Origin: an uncultured Oscillospiraceae bacterium
GTDB taxonomy: Bacteria > Bacillota > Clostridia > Oscillospirales > Oscillospiraceae
Length of the DNA: 64,000 bases
NCBI GenBank assembly: GCA_934569225.1
Contig: CAKTKC010000003.1
Coordinates: 1 to 64,000 of the forward strand
Direction of reading: 5' to 3'
The notes under the pieces were generated by a model, which had not been told where the DNA came from, did no database searches, and saw nothing but the letters and a program-made list of their open reading frames with translations. The translations under genes were made by a program, and so were the position numbers. Positions within the stretch are counted from its first letter, which is position 1, and each line of letters opens with the position of its first letter. Of this stretch, positions 49,481 through 57,852 are shown in pieces.

Positions 49481-50266
49481 TTACCAGTTCCAGCACCGAT
49501 ACAGGCTCTGGGAGATTTTCTTGGAAGCCTCCTGCAAAGCAGGGAGGTACTCCAGCAGCTCGTCCGTATCCTGCACGCCCACAAACCCGCTGAAGGACAG
49601 GGACGCGATGATGGTTCCCTCGTTGTCCCGTACCGGCACGGCGATGCAGCTGCCGTTTTCGGAGGACTCCCGGTCGTCAAAGGCGTAGCCCCGGGTGGCG
49701 ACATAGCGAAGCGCCTGCCAGAACTGTTCCGGGCTGGTGATGGTATGGCTGGTCAGCGGTACCATTTCACAGGAGCTGATGATCTGCTCCACAAGGCTGA
49801 CGGGAAGCTCGGAGAGCAGCACCTTGCCGCCGGCGCAGGCGTAAAAGGGGAGGGAGGAAAACAGCGGCGGGATATACTCCACCAGTCTGCCGGTGCGGGA
49901 CTGCTGGATGATGTTGCAGTGGATGCCCTCCCGCACCATCAGGTTCATGGCCTGATTGTACTTGGCGGTGTACTCCTTCATGACAAAGCCCGCCACATCG
50001 CTTAAAGCCACGTACAGATTGTTCTTCTCCGTGACGAAGCTCATCTTCTGCCCTGGAATATAGCGGTCGTCGCTTAACTGGAATACCCAACCCGAAACCT
50101 CAAGGGTTTTCAGGATCCGGAATGCGGTGGAAGGGCTGAGATCGCAGCGCTTGGCGATTTCGTTGACGCCGAGCCGTTCCTTGCTGGTGCGCAGCAAGTC
50201 CAGCACAGTCAGCGCACGCTCCACCATCTTGATTGTTTCAACTTGCTGTTCAGTCTGTTCTTTCAC
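49481..50266 (-). CDS. IclR-family transcriptional regulator 2
   Basis: A 261-residue paralogue of IclR 1. Winged helix: ALTVLDLLRTSKERLGVNEI and STAFRILKTLEVSGW; effector domain: AGFVMKEYTAKYNQAMNLMV and FYACAGGKVLLSELP, ending in ASLSFSGFVGVQ. GTG 50266 has GGGAGG eight bases upstream, and the start aligns with IclR 1. The near-identical recognition helices suggest overlapping operators. It is divergent from aldolase 2, mirroring IclR 1 and aldolase 1. Confidence 0.87.
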   Translation of the reverse strand: MKEQTEQQVETIKMVERALTVLDLLRTSKERLGVNEIAKRCDLSPSTAFRILKTLEVSGWVFQLSDDRYIPGQKMSFVTEKNNLYVALSDVAGFVMKEYTAKYNQAMNLMVREGIHCNIIQQSRTGRLVEYIPPLFSSLPFYACAGGKVLLSELPVSLVEQIISSCEMVPLTSHTITSPEQFWQALRYVATRGYAFDDRESSENGSCIAVPVRDNEGTIIASLSFSGFVGVQDTDELLEYLPALQEASKKISQSLYRCWNW

Positions 50267-50365
50267 GCAAATAACCTCCCGATTCGGCCGAATGTATGCA
50301 AGGAAAACAGGAAAAATATGGAAGAAAAATATGAGAAAATAACGAATACACATCCTTCTGCCTAA

Positions 50366-50394
50366 AGTATATCGTCGGGATTTCGTTTTGTCAA
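50366..50394 (-). promoter_or_regulatory. Promoter of IclR 2
   Basis: On the - strand TTGACA (50394-50389), 17-base spacer, TATACT (50371-50366). Leader of about 95 bases, as for IclR 1. Confidence 0.78.
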
Positions 50395-50580
50395 TAACTT
50401 GATTCCATGAAATCCGGAAATCGCTGATTTTACTTGAATTTGCCGAAAAATTGGATTGGCCATTTCGGATTTGCGGCAAAGAACATGTGCGGGATACTGT
50501 GGATATTTGGCAATAATTCACAAAAGATGGATTAGCAAATAGCCAAAATAACCAAATTGCTGGAAAAACAGAAAATTCTA

Positions 50581-50609
50581 TTGACTTTATTGCCTAACCG
50601 TGATAAAAC
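50581..50609 (+). promoter_or_regulatory. Promoter of aldolase gene 2
   Basis: TTGACT (50581-50586), 17-base spacer, TAAAAC (50604-50609). The operator begins seven bases after the -10. Confidence 0.68.
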
Positions 50610-50615
50610 GTAATT

Positions 50616-50629
50616 GGAATGAACATTCC
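50616..50629. promoter_or_regulatory. IclR-type operator over the aldolase 2 transcription start
   Basis: GGAATGAACATTCC, six-base perfect arms around AA, at the same distance from the -10 as the aldolase 1 operator. Confidence 0.68.
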
Positions 50630-50661
50630 GAAAATTGCATGACATAAAGGAGTCAACCAAC

Positions 50662-51576
50662 ATGGCTAGACAGAAGCTTACCGGTATTTATATTCCCGTA
50701 GTGACCCCGTTCAACGAGGACGAGACCATCAACTTTGCCGCGATCGACGAGGTGGCCAAGTTCCTGGCGGAGAACGGCGTTGACGGCATCATCCCCTCCG
50801 GCTCCACCGGCGAAATGATCGCCATGACCAAGGAAGAGCAGATGGCCGTGAACAAGGCGTACATCCAGGCCGGCCACAAGTACGGCATCAAGGTCGTCGC
50901 CTCCACCGGCGCTTACCGCACCGGCGACGTCATCGAGATGAGCAAGGCCGCCGAGGCCGACGGCGCCGACGGCGTCATGGTCGTCACTCCCTGGTACATG
51001 GGACCCAACAAGGAAGAGCTGTATCACCACTACAAGGCCATCCACGATTCCATCGACATCTCTCTGATGATGTACCACAACCCCTACTACTCCACCGTGC
51101 TGCTGGACGACCGGTTCATCGCCAAGATGTACAACGAAGGCTGCATCGACGCCATCAAGGAGCGCCAGGCCGACGTGTTCCGTCAGCAGAATCTGCGCCG
51201 CCTGACCGACGACAACTTCGCCATCTTCTACGGCTACGACGTCTGCCCCGTTGAGACCCAGTCCACCTGGTCCGACGGTTGGGTCGTGGGCACCGGCAAC
51301 CTGTTCCCGAAGGAAAACAGCACCATTTACAAGCTGGCCAAGGCCGGCAAGCTGAAGGAAGCCATGAAGGCACAGGAAGAGCTGATGTGGCCGTATCTGC
51401 CCCTGTTCACCGAGCCCGACTCCAACGGCGACGTGCTGTGGCTGCAGATGATCAAGATCGGTCTGAAGATGCGGGGCGTCAACGCCGGTTACTGCCGGAA
51501 GCCCGTCATCAACGGTCTGCCCCAGGAGGACATGGATCGTCTGACCGCCGCCCTGAAGCACTACAACTACATCTGA
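50662..51576 (+). CDS. DapA/NanA-family class I aldolase, copy 2
   Basis: A 304-residue protein with the same sequence as copy 1 at 39034; at DNA level I found only two silent differences (GGC/GGT and CAT/CAC near the 3' end). Flanking DNA is unrelated on both sides, so the duplication or conversion covers exactly the reading frame. Same active-site elements: SGSTGEM, YHNPYY, CIDAIKE. ATG 50662 with AAAGGAG upstream; an earlier in-frame ATG (50635) overlaps the operator region and lacks a site. It heads the importer 3 operon. Confidence 0.87.
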   Translation: MARQKLTGIYIPVVTPFNEDETINFAAIDEVAKFLAENGVDGIIPSGSTGEMIAMTKEEQMAVNKAYIQAGHKYGIKVVASTGAYRTGDVIEMSKAAEADGADGVMVVTPWYMGPNKEELYHHYKAIHDSIDISLMMYHNPYYSTVLLDDRFIAKMYNEGCIDAIKERQADVFRQQNLRRLTDDNFAIFYGYDVCPVETQSTWSDGWVVGTGNLFPKENSTIYKLAKAGKLKEAMKAQEELMWPYLPLFTEPDSNGDVLWLQMIKIGLKMRGVNAGYCRKPVINGLPQEDMDRLTAALKHYNYI

Positions 51577-51696
51577 TCAAGGCAAATCGCTTTTTCATTT
51601 TTTCTCCGCCGCGCCGCAGGGAGCGCGCTCCCTGCGGCCCTCCATTCGTATCCCTGCTGATCCATAATCTACTTGCACGGAGCAAGTACTTTATAA
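51577..51696. other. Intercistronic region with GC-rich palindrome
   Basis: Contains GCCGCAGGGAG-CGCG-CTCCCTGCGGC (51613-51638), a fully palindromic hairpin without T run, and a weaker TACTTGC/GCAAGTA hairpin near 51670-51688. Together with the MITE that follows it forms a 370-base gap between aldolase 2 and importer 3. Confidence 0.55.
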
Positions 51697-51917
51697 GGGA
51701 AACTCTGAATCAATCGCCTTCGGCTGAGCAGCGGGTCTTTTGCCCCCATGCCGCAGGCTGAAAAACGGGAAATATAGCGCAGCCGTTGTCGGCGTAAGCC
51801 GACTTACGGATGCGGCATACCCCTTGCGGGTACATGAAGTATTCCTCCGTTTTCCATCCTTTGCCTGGCGGCAAAATCCCTCGCTGTCAGCTTTCGTCGA
51901 TTGAATCAGAGCTTCCC
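51697..51917. mobile_element. MITE-like element, copy 2
   Basis: A 221-bp relative of the element at 6263. Left end GGGAAACTCTGAATCAATCG, right end its inverted form with two mismatches (CGATTGAATCAGAGCTTCCC). It shares an internal AAAACGGGAAATA with copy 1. It also has an extra central palindromic insertion absent from copy 1. It lies 30 bases before the importer 3 binding-protein gene, so it forms most of that gene's leader. Confidence 0.7.
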
Positions 51918-51946
51918 GAACCATCAACAAGAAAGGAACGATCAAA

Positions 51947-53347
51947 ATGACAAAGATGTACAAACGACTGCTGGCTATGGTGTTGGCCGTACTGATGGTT
52001 CTCTCCATGGCAGCCTGCGGCGGCGATTCCCAGGCTCCCGCCCAGGAGACGAAGACCACCACTCCCGCTGCTGCGGATGCCCCCGCCCCGTCCGGCGAAA
52101 AGCAGAAAATCGTAATCTGGAACAACAACACCAACGAAAATCAGCTGAAGGCTCTGGAAGCGCAGATGAACGACATCGCTGCGGAGATGGGCTTTGAGTT
52201 CGAGATGGTGGCTGTTTCCTTCAACGAAATGTACACCAAGCTGGCTACCGCCATCGACGCCGGGGAAGCCCCCGACATCATGAACACCAACTTCGCAGGC
52301 TGCGCGTACCTGTACGAGAACGGTATGCTCACCGACCTGACCGACGTGGTGGAAGGCATTGGCAAGGATCGCTTCGTTGCTTCCTACATCCGCACCCTGA
52401 CCGTGGGCGACCAGATCTGGGGTCTGCCCGACTGGTCCATGCACACCTCCGTCTGGTACCGCAAGGATCTGTTTGAGCAGAAGGGGCTCTCCATCCCCAC
52501 CAACTGGGAAGAGTTCAAGGCCTGTGCCGAAGCCCTCTGCATCGACGAGGACAACGACGGCAACATTGACATCTACGGTTTTCCCGTCCCCATGGACGCC
52601 GTTCAGGTTGCTCCCCAGACCTATTACGAAATGCTTTATTCCGCAGGTGTGACCACCGTCGATCCCAAGACCGGCGAGTACTGCTTCGGCAAGGAGCTTG
52701 ACATGGCCGAGAAGACCATGGAGTACATGATCGATCTGTACAAGGTCGCGTCTCCTCCCGCCGCTACCGCATGGAGCTGGGGTGACTACCGCAACGCTCT
52801 GGTGGAAGGCACCGTGGCTATGACTCTGGACATGGGCGCCGTCATCGGCAACGCCCAGGCCAATAACCCCGACATGGTCGAGAAGCTGGGCTGCTTCGAC
52901 TTCCCCGGCCCCGACGGCACCAAGTACGCTTCCTTCGGTTCCGGCTATGCCTTCGTGGCGGGCAACACCGGCTCCGACGAGAAGATCGCTCTGGTCAAGG
53001 AAGTTCTGGGCAAGCTGTACACCCCCGAGCGGGCGGCAGAGCGCGCCCTGGCGCGTCCCATGTTCGCGTTCCCCGCTATGTATGACGCCCTGGAGATCTA
53101 CAAGGCCGACGAGAAGGTCGCCCAGTTCCAGACCGAGATCGACACCATCGTCGATGCGTTCGAGAACAACAACTGGTACTGGTACGGCATGGAGCATGAG
53201 TTCAGCGGCCTTTGCTCTCAGATCGAGTCCACCACCTTCTTCGGCGAAGCCATGCAGTCCGTTGCCCTGGGCACCATGACCGCACGGGAAGCTGTGGAAT
53301 ACATCGACGAGCAGCTGCAGGAGCAGATCGCTATTCTGGAAGACTGA
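51947..53347 (+). CDS. ABC transporter substrate-binding lipoprotein (importer 3)
   Basis: A 466-residue family-1 binding protein. Signal sequence with lipobox M-A-A-C (Cys24), Ala/Pro/Thr linker, then KIVIWNNNTNENQLKALEAQ and DAGEAPDIMNTNFAGCAYLY typical of the family. AAAGGAA precedes the ATG. It lies between two MITE-like sequences. It differs strongly from the importer 2 protein, so it should bind another substrate, yet both operons start with the same aldolase. Confidence 0.9.
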   Translation: MTKMYKRLLAMVLAVLMVLSMAACGGDSQAPAQETKTTTPAAADAPAPSGEKQKIVIWNNNTNENQLKALEAQMNDIAAEMGFEFEMVAVSFNEMYTKLATAIDAGEAPDIMNTNFAGCAYLYENGMLTDLTDVVEGIGKDRFVASYIRTLTVGDQIWGLPDWSMHTSVWYRKDLFEQKGLSIPTNWEEFKACAEALCIDEDNDGNIDIYGFPVPMDAVQVAPQTYYEMLYSAGVTTVDPKTGEYCFGKELDMAEKTMEYMIDLYKVASPPAATAWSWGDYRNALVEGTVAMTLDMGAVIGNAQANNPDMVEKLGCFDFPGPDGTKYASFGSGYAFVAGNTGSDEKIALVKEVLGKLYTPERAAERALARPMFAFPAMYDALEIYKADEKVAQFQTEIDTIVDAFENNNWYWYGMEHEFSGLCSQIESTTFFGEAMQSVALGTMTAREAVEYIDEQLQEQIAILED

Positions 53348-53444
53348 GGAAATTCTGAATCAATCGTTTTACGGCTGTGAGCGGGCGGGAAACCTCTCGC
53401 TCACAGCGTTTGACAAAGGAACCTCTGAATATATCAGAGCTTCC
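53348..53444. mobile_element. MITE-like remnant, copy 3
   Basis: A 97-bp shortened member of the same family. It begins within a base of the importer 3 binding-protein stop (AGGAAATTCTGAATCAATCG), keeps the inverted GTGAGCGGG/CTCGCTCAC, and ends in an AGGAACCTCTGA/TCAGAGCTTCC palindrome. It now forms the intercistronic hairpin between binding protein and permease. Confidence 0.6.
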
Positions 53445-53476
53445 ATAACCGCTATGCACCGGGAAGGAGCATCCGT

Positions 53477-54397
53477 ATGCAAGAAAGAATAGACCACCAT
53501 CACTCCGCGCTGACGAGCTTTCACAGAAAACGACAGATCGCAGGCTGGATGTTTGCGATTCCCGCAGTTATTTTCCTGTGCGTGTTTGTCTTCTACCCGG
53601 TGCTGTACAACGTTTGGCTGAGTTTCACAAACGCGAAGCGCCTGAGCAGTGACAACTTACAGTTCGTGGGGCTGAAGAACTACATCAAGCTCTTCACGGA
53701 CAAAACCTTTGCCAAGCGCTTCTGGACAGAAATCGTCTGGACGGTGACCTCCGTGATTGGCCAGATTGTGGTGGGGCTGCTGTTCGCGCTGGTCATCAGC
53801 AACAAGCACCTGAAGGGCGGCACGGTACTGCGCACGTTCCTGCTGGTGCCCTATGTGGTGCCCGCCATCGTCATTGCCCTGGTCACCCGGTGGATGCTCT
53901 CCGGCGACTATGGCATTATCAGCGTGTGGCTGCAAAATATGGGGGTGCTGCCCCACCGGCAGACCCTTCTCGCCCTCCCGGGACCTGCCCTGGCCGTGGT
54001 CATCATCGTCAACATCTGGCGCTCCTACCCCTTCCCCATGCTCATCTACTGGGCGGCACTGAAGAGCATCGACGCCGTGATGTATGAGGCGGCGCGGGTG
54101 GACGGCGCGAATTCCTGGCAGATCTTCTGGAGGATCACGCTGCCCCAGCTGAGGGACACGACCCTGATTCTGCTGGTGCTGCGCACCGTCTGGACGGCCA
54201 CCTACTACGACCTGATCCAGATGATCACGGGAGGCGGCCCCGCCGGAGCGACGACCCACCTGCCCATCATGATCTACCAGAACTCCTTCGGCAATCCCAA
54301 TATCGCCTACGCTTCCGCCGTCGCAGTATTCCTCGGCGCACTGATGTTCGTGTTTGTGGTGATTTACGCGAAGAAGTCCGGCGCTGTCGAAGACTGA
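53477..54397 (+). CDS. ABC transporter permease, MalF/UgpA type (importer 3)
   Basis: A 306-residue permease with a His-rich N-terminus and six helices. EAA loop: MYEAARVDGANSWQIFWRIT. GGAAGGAG lies upstream of ATG 53477. The second permease starts 19 bases after its stop. Confidence 0.9.
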   Translation: MQERIDHHHSALTSFHRKRQIAGWMFAIPAVIFLCVFVFYPVLYNVWLSFTNAKRLSSDNLQFVGLKNYIKLFTDKTFAKRFWTEIVWTVTSVIGQIVVGLLFALVISNKHLKGGTVLRTFLLVPYVVPAIVIALVTRWMLSGDYGIISVWLQNMGVLPHRQTLLALPGPALAVVIIVNIWRSYPFPMLIYWAALKSIDAVMYEAARVDGANSWQIFWRITLPQLRDTTLILLVLRTVWTATYYDLIQMITGGGPAGATTHLPIMIYQNSFGNPNIAYASAVAVFLGALMFVFVVIYAKKSGAVED

Positions 54398-54416
54398 CGC
54401 AGAAAGGAGAATAACC

Positions 54417-55286
54417 ATGAAGTCTCATTCCGGTAAAATTGATCTCCATTCTGTGAAAACCCGCAGACTGCTGGAAAAAATCGGTCTGACCATCGTCGTG
54501 GTGATCATGATCGTGATCGTCGGTCTGCCCCTGGCGTGGATGGCGCTGAGTTCCTTCAAGCCCTCCACGGAGCTGTTCAAAATGCCGCCGTCCATTCTAC
54601 CCAAGGAATGGAGCCTGGTGTGGTATCGGGACGCTTTCGGAAACAGCGAGGTTATCCGGTACTTCCTGAATAGCCTGTTGATCTCCGGCGTCACCATGGT
54701 CATCGACGTGATATTCGGCACCTTCGCCGCCTACTCCCTGGTTCGCTTCGAGTACACCGGGCGGAAGACCATTATGATGGGCGTCCTGGCGGCCTACTGC
54801 ATCCCGCCGATCATGCTTATGGTTCCACTGTACCGCATCATCGCCGGTATGGGGCTGAAGGACAGTTACCTCGGAATCATCATCGGCCATCTGACGGTCA
54901 CGTTCCCGTTTTCCGTGTGGCTTCTCATGTCCTTCTTCCGGAAAATTCCGAAGGTTCTGGACGAGGCCGCATTGGTGGACGGCGCGGGCAGTATGCAGAC
55001 CTTTGTGCTGGTAGACCTGCCGCTGTGCATTTCCGGTATCCTGAGCACCGGAATTATGGCGTTCATTCTTTCCTGGAATGAATTCCTCCTGTCCAGCGTG
55101 CTGATCTCCCACGACTACATGAAGACTCTGACTGTGGGCATGTCCACCTACATCAGCTCCACCGAGATCAACTGGGGCGTTCTGATGGCGCTGGGTACGG
55201 CGACCACGATCCCCATTGTGATCCTTTTCACCGCAATTCAGAAATACTTTGTCGAAGGCATGACCGCAGGCGCGGTCAAAGGCTGA
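54417..55286 (+). CDS. ABC transporter permease, MalG/UgpE type (importer 3)
   Basis: A 289-residue six-helix permease. EAA loop: LDEAALVDGAGSMQTFVLVD, where a Leu-Val-Asp end replaces the more usual basic residues. C-terminal VEGMTAGAVKG resembles importer 2. AAAGGAG precedes the ATG. No ATPase gene; a flavoprotein gene follows by 27 bases. Confidence 0.9.
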   Translation: MKSHSGKIDLHSVKTRRLLEKIGLTIVVVIMIVIVGLPLAWMALSSFKPSTELFKMPPSILPKEWSLVWYRDAFGNSEVIRYFLNSLLISGVTMVIDVIFGTFAAYSLVRFEYTGRKTIMMGVLAAYCIPPIMLMVPLYRIIAGMGLKDSYLGIIIGHLTVTFPFSVWLLMSFFRKIPKVLDEAALVDGAGSMQTFVLVDLPLCISGILSTGIMAFILSWNEFLLSSVLISHDYMKTLTVGMSTYISSTEINWGVLMALGTATTIPIVILFTAIQKYFVEGMTAGAVKG

Positions 55287-55313
55287 CAACACAATATACG
55301 GAGGATATTACCA

Positions 55314-56657
55314 ATGCAACAGATGGAATTTGATGTTATTGTCGCCGGCGGCGGCACTGCCGGCTGCATCGCCGGCCTGGCGGCTGCCCGGAACGGCGCG
55401 AAGACTTTGATCGTTGAGAAAAACCGCTGCCTGGGCGGTCAGTTCACGTCCGGCATGCAGGGCGCGTGGGTCGGCTTCAGCGACAAGCTGAACCGCTGCG
55501 TAGGCGGCATGACCTGGGAGCTGAGAAACATCCTGAAGGACATGGGCGCGATCGTGGACAAGGATCCCGACAAGGATGTCTGCTACCTCTACGATACCGA
55601 AATTGCCAAGATCGTGCTGGACGATCTGGCCGCCAAGGAGCCGAACCTGACCACCTGGCTGAACACCCAGATCATTGACGTATTGCAGGACGGCGACACC
55701 GTGACAGGTCTCGTGGTCGTGTCCGAGATGAACATCATCGAGGTCAGGGCCAAGGTCGTCATCGACTCCACCGGCGATGCGGGCGTCTGCGCCAAGGCAG
55801 GTGCTACCTACGAGATTCGTCCCGACAAGGAAATTCAGCCCATGTCCCTGATCGGCAAGATGGCCGGTGTGGATATGGATAAAGTCGCAAAGTACTATGA
55901 AGAGCATCCGCCTGTGATGGACACTATGATGCCCCCCGCATGGCACGACTTCAAGAGCTTTCCCGGTCTGATGCATTTCGGCCTGAAGGACGAGCTGAAG
56001 GACGTCGACCTGCCCGCCGACAAGGAGTATCTGCGGCATTGGCTGGGCATCTTCACCTCCACCCCCAACCCCGGCGAAATGACCATCAACTGCTCCGGCG
56101 CCATTGAGGCCAACAGCACCGTCGGCATGGAAACCAGAACCGAACAGGAGAACTTCTCCCAGAAATGCCTGTACGATGTGGCCTGGGCAATGAAGAATTT
56201 CATTCCCGGCTTTGAAAATTCCTATCTGACGGCCATCGCTGCCATGCTGGGCATCCGCGAGAGCCGCCGGGTGATCTGCGATTACGAAGTGAAGTTCCAG
56301 GACTTCCTGGACGCCAAAGACTTCCCCGACAGCATCGGCCGGGGTGCCATGCCCGCCGGTTTCCACACCCCCGAGGGTGAGACCATGGTCGTGTATGACC
56401 TGGAACCCGGCACTTCCATGACCATTCCCTACAGCTGTCTGGTGGTCAAGGGCAAGGAGAATCTGCTGGTTGCCGGTCGGTGCGCTTCCTACGAGATCGA
56501 AGTGGCCAACTGCATCCGCTGCATGCCCCAGTGCATGGTGATGGGCGAAGCCGTGGGCACGGCTGCTGCCATGGCCGTGAAGGACGGTGTAACGGCGCGG
56601 AACGTGGATATCAAGAAGCTCCAGGCGAAGCTGATCGAGCAGGGCGGTATCCTCTAA
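55314..56657 (+). CDS. FAD-dependent oxidoreductase (FAD_oxidored family)
   Basis: A 447-residue soluble flavoprotein with the N-terminal dinucleotide fold VIVAGGGTAGCIAGLAAARN, then ECLGG-type IVEKNRCLGGQFTSGMQGAW. The family-typical C-terminus LLVAGRCASYEIEVANCIRC covers the FAD. The family includes uncharacterised dehydrogenases of the PF12831 type beside sugar importers. CGGAGGA precedes the ATG. Being the only enzyme after importer 3, it probably oxidises the imported compound before the aldolase. Confidence 0.83.
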   Translation: MQQMEFDVIVAGGGTAGCIAGLAAARNGAKTLIVEKNRCLGGQFTSGMQGAWVGFSDKLNRCVGGMTWELRNILKDMGAIVDKDPDKDVCYLYDTEIAKIVLDDLAAKEPNLTTWLNTQIIDVLQDGDTVTGLVVVSEMNIIEVRAKVVIDSTGDAGVCAKAGATYEIRPDKEIQPMSLIGKMAGVDMDKVAKYYEEHPPVMDTMMPPAWHDFKSFPGLMHFGLKDELKDVDLPADKEYLRHWLGIFTSTPNPGEMTINCSGAIEANSTVGMETRTEQENFSQKCLYDVAWAMKNFIPGFENSYLTAIAAMLGIRESRRVICDYEVKFQDFLDAKDFPDSIGRGAMPAGFHTPEGETMVVYDLEPGTSMTIPYSCLVVKGKENLLVAGRCASYEIEVANCIRCMPQCMVMGEAVGTAAAMAVKDGVTARNVDIKKLQAKLIEQGGIL

Positions 56658-56684
56658 TTATATAATAATGTAGAACAAGACGAA

Positions 56685-56714
56685 GCGGCGCAAGCGTTCA
56701 TACGCTTGCGCCGC
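56685..56714. terminator. Terminator hairpin between convergent operons
   Basis: A 12-base perfect stem GCGGCGCAAGCG and complement (56685-56696 with 56703-56714) around TTCATA. It is flanked by CAATTTGTT on the + side and separates the flavoprotein (+) from the dehydrogenase (-). Confidence 0.75.
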
Positions 56715-56729
56715 CAATTTGTTATAGGG

Positions 56730-57707
56730 TTATTTCGCACAGTATCCGGCGGAGAAATCCGCCTGCGCCAGCACGGGCTGCCCCGAAACGTAGCGACGGA
56801 AGTTCTCAACAATGAATTCCAATATCTTCTTCATGGTCGGGCTGTCCATGCTCATGGAATTTCCGGCAGCATGGGGCGTTATGATAAGCCTGGGGCAGTC
56901 CCAGATGGGGTGCTCCGGCGGAAGGGGTTCTTCCTCGGCAACGTCCAGCCCCACGCCCCACAGATGGCCAACCTTCAGCACCCGGCACAGGCCGTTCAGG
57001 TCGATCAGATTTCCCCGACCCGCGTTCACCAGCACGGCGTCCGGCTTCATGCTGCGCAGCCGGGCTTCATCCAGCAAATGGGTGGTCTGCACCGTTTTCG
57101 GCAGGCAGCACAGCACGTAATCCGCCCAGGGGAGGTATTCATCCAGCGCGTCCATGGTGACCATCCGGTCAAAGCAGGGGGGACATTCCCGAACCGTCCT
57201 GCGCACGCCGACGATCTTGCCGACCATGGGACGCATCCACTGCGCCAGGGTGGTGCCGATGTCCCCGGCACCCAGAATCAGGACGTTGCTCCATTCCAGC
57301 GGCTTGTCGTGGAGGAGCAGCTCCCACTTTTTCTGCTGCTGTTTCACGGTATACTCCGGCAGCCGGCGGCTGAGTGCCAGGGTCAGAGCCAGCATGTGTT
57401 CCGCAATGATGGGGCCGTAAAGACCGGTGGCGCAGCTGAGAATGGCACCCTTGGGAAAGGTGGAGGACTGTACATAATAGTCCACCCCCGACCAGGTGAT
57501 CTGCATCCATTCTAGGTGGCGGCAGAACTGCAAATCTTCGGCGTCCGGCTCGCCGAGAATGACGTTTGCCTGTTCCAGCGCCGCTATGTATGCGTCCCGG
57601 TCTCCCTGGGGATTCATAAATTGCAGCGAATAGGCGTCGCCCGCAATGGCAGCGAGCCACGTCCGATAGGATTCATCAAGAGGAAGCGTGACTAAAACAT
57701 GTTTCAT
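56730..57707 (-). CDS. D-isomer-specific 2-hydroxyacid dehydrogenase
   Basis: A 325-residue NAD-dependent dehydrogenase. The NAD-binding core is VLILGAGDIGTTLAQWM (G-x-G-x-x-G). The family catalytic Arg lies in LVNAGRGNLIDLNGL, and Glu and His follow in GVGLDVAEEEPLPPEHPIWD and ITPHAAGN. It reduces 2-keto acids to D-2-hydroxy acids or the reverse. ATG 57707 has GGAGGAAAAC upstream; a longer frame extends over the promoter. The operator at 57737-57754 puts it in the same IclR regulon as the aldolases, so it may act on the keto acid they release. Confidence 0.9.
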   Translation of the reverse strand: MKHVLVTLPLDESYRTWLAAIAGDAYSLQFMNPQGDRDAYIAALEQANVILGEPDAEDLQFCRHLEWMQITWSGVDYYVQSSTFPKGAILSCATGLYGPIIAEHMLALTLALSRRLPEYTVKQQQKKWELLLHDKPLEWSNVLILGAGDIGTTLAQWMRPMVGKIVGVRRTVRECPPCFDRMVTMDALDEYLPWADYVLCCLPKTVQTTHLLDEARLRSMKPDAVLVNAGRGNLIDLNGLCRVLKVGHLWGVGLDVAEEEPLPPEHPIWDCPRLIITPHAAGNSMSMDSPTMKKILEFIVENFRRYVSGQPVLAQADFSAGYCAK

Positions 57708-57736
57708 ATTGTTTTCCTCCGGGCTAAGCAAACTTA

Positions 57737-57754
57737 GTGGAATGGGTATTCCAC
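57737..57754. promoter_or_regulatory. IclR-type operator of the 2-hydroxyacid dehydrogenase gene
   Basis: GTGGAATGGGTATTCCAC, seven-base perfect arms, immediately downstream of the predicted - strand transcription start near 57755. Same motif and position as at both aldolase genes. Confidence 0.68.
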
Positions 57755-57761
57755 CAATTAA

Positions 57762-57790
57762 ATTATAACGTTTGACGGAATTACAGTCAA
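57762..57790 (-). promoter_or_regulatory. Promoter of the 2-hydroxyacid dehydrogenase gene
   Basis: On the - strand TTGACT (57790-57785), 17-base spacer, TATAAT (57767-57762): nearly full consensus, so strong unless repressed. Confidence 0.8.
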
Positions 57791-57794
57791 GAGA

Positions 57795-57827
57795 AAAAAC
57801 CGGCATTCATCATGAATGCCGGTTTTT
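57795..57827. terminator. Intrinsic terminator after the DUF554 gene
   Basis: AAAAACCGGCATTCAT and its complement (57795-57810 with 57812-57827), giving a long stem with T runs on either strand. It ends the - strand flavoenzyme operon just before the dehydrogenase promoter. Confidence 0.82.
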
Positions 57828-57852
57828 CTATGAATATGGGAAATGTGTTGCC

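Larger units (their letters stand above)
50267..50661. other. Divergent control region of IclR 2 and aldolase 2 (395 bp)
   Basis: No gene. Contains an ATTCGGCCGAAT palindrome (50282-50293) near the IclR 2 ribosome site, the IclR 2 promoter (50366-50394), an AT-rich stretch, and the aldolase 2 promoter with its operator (50581-50629). Confidence 0.7.
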
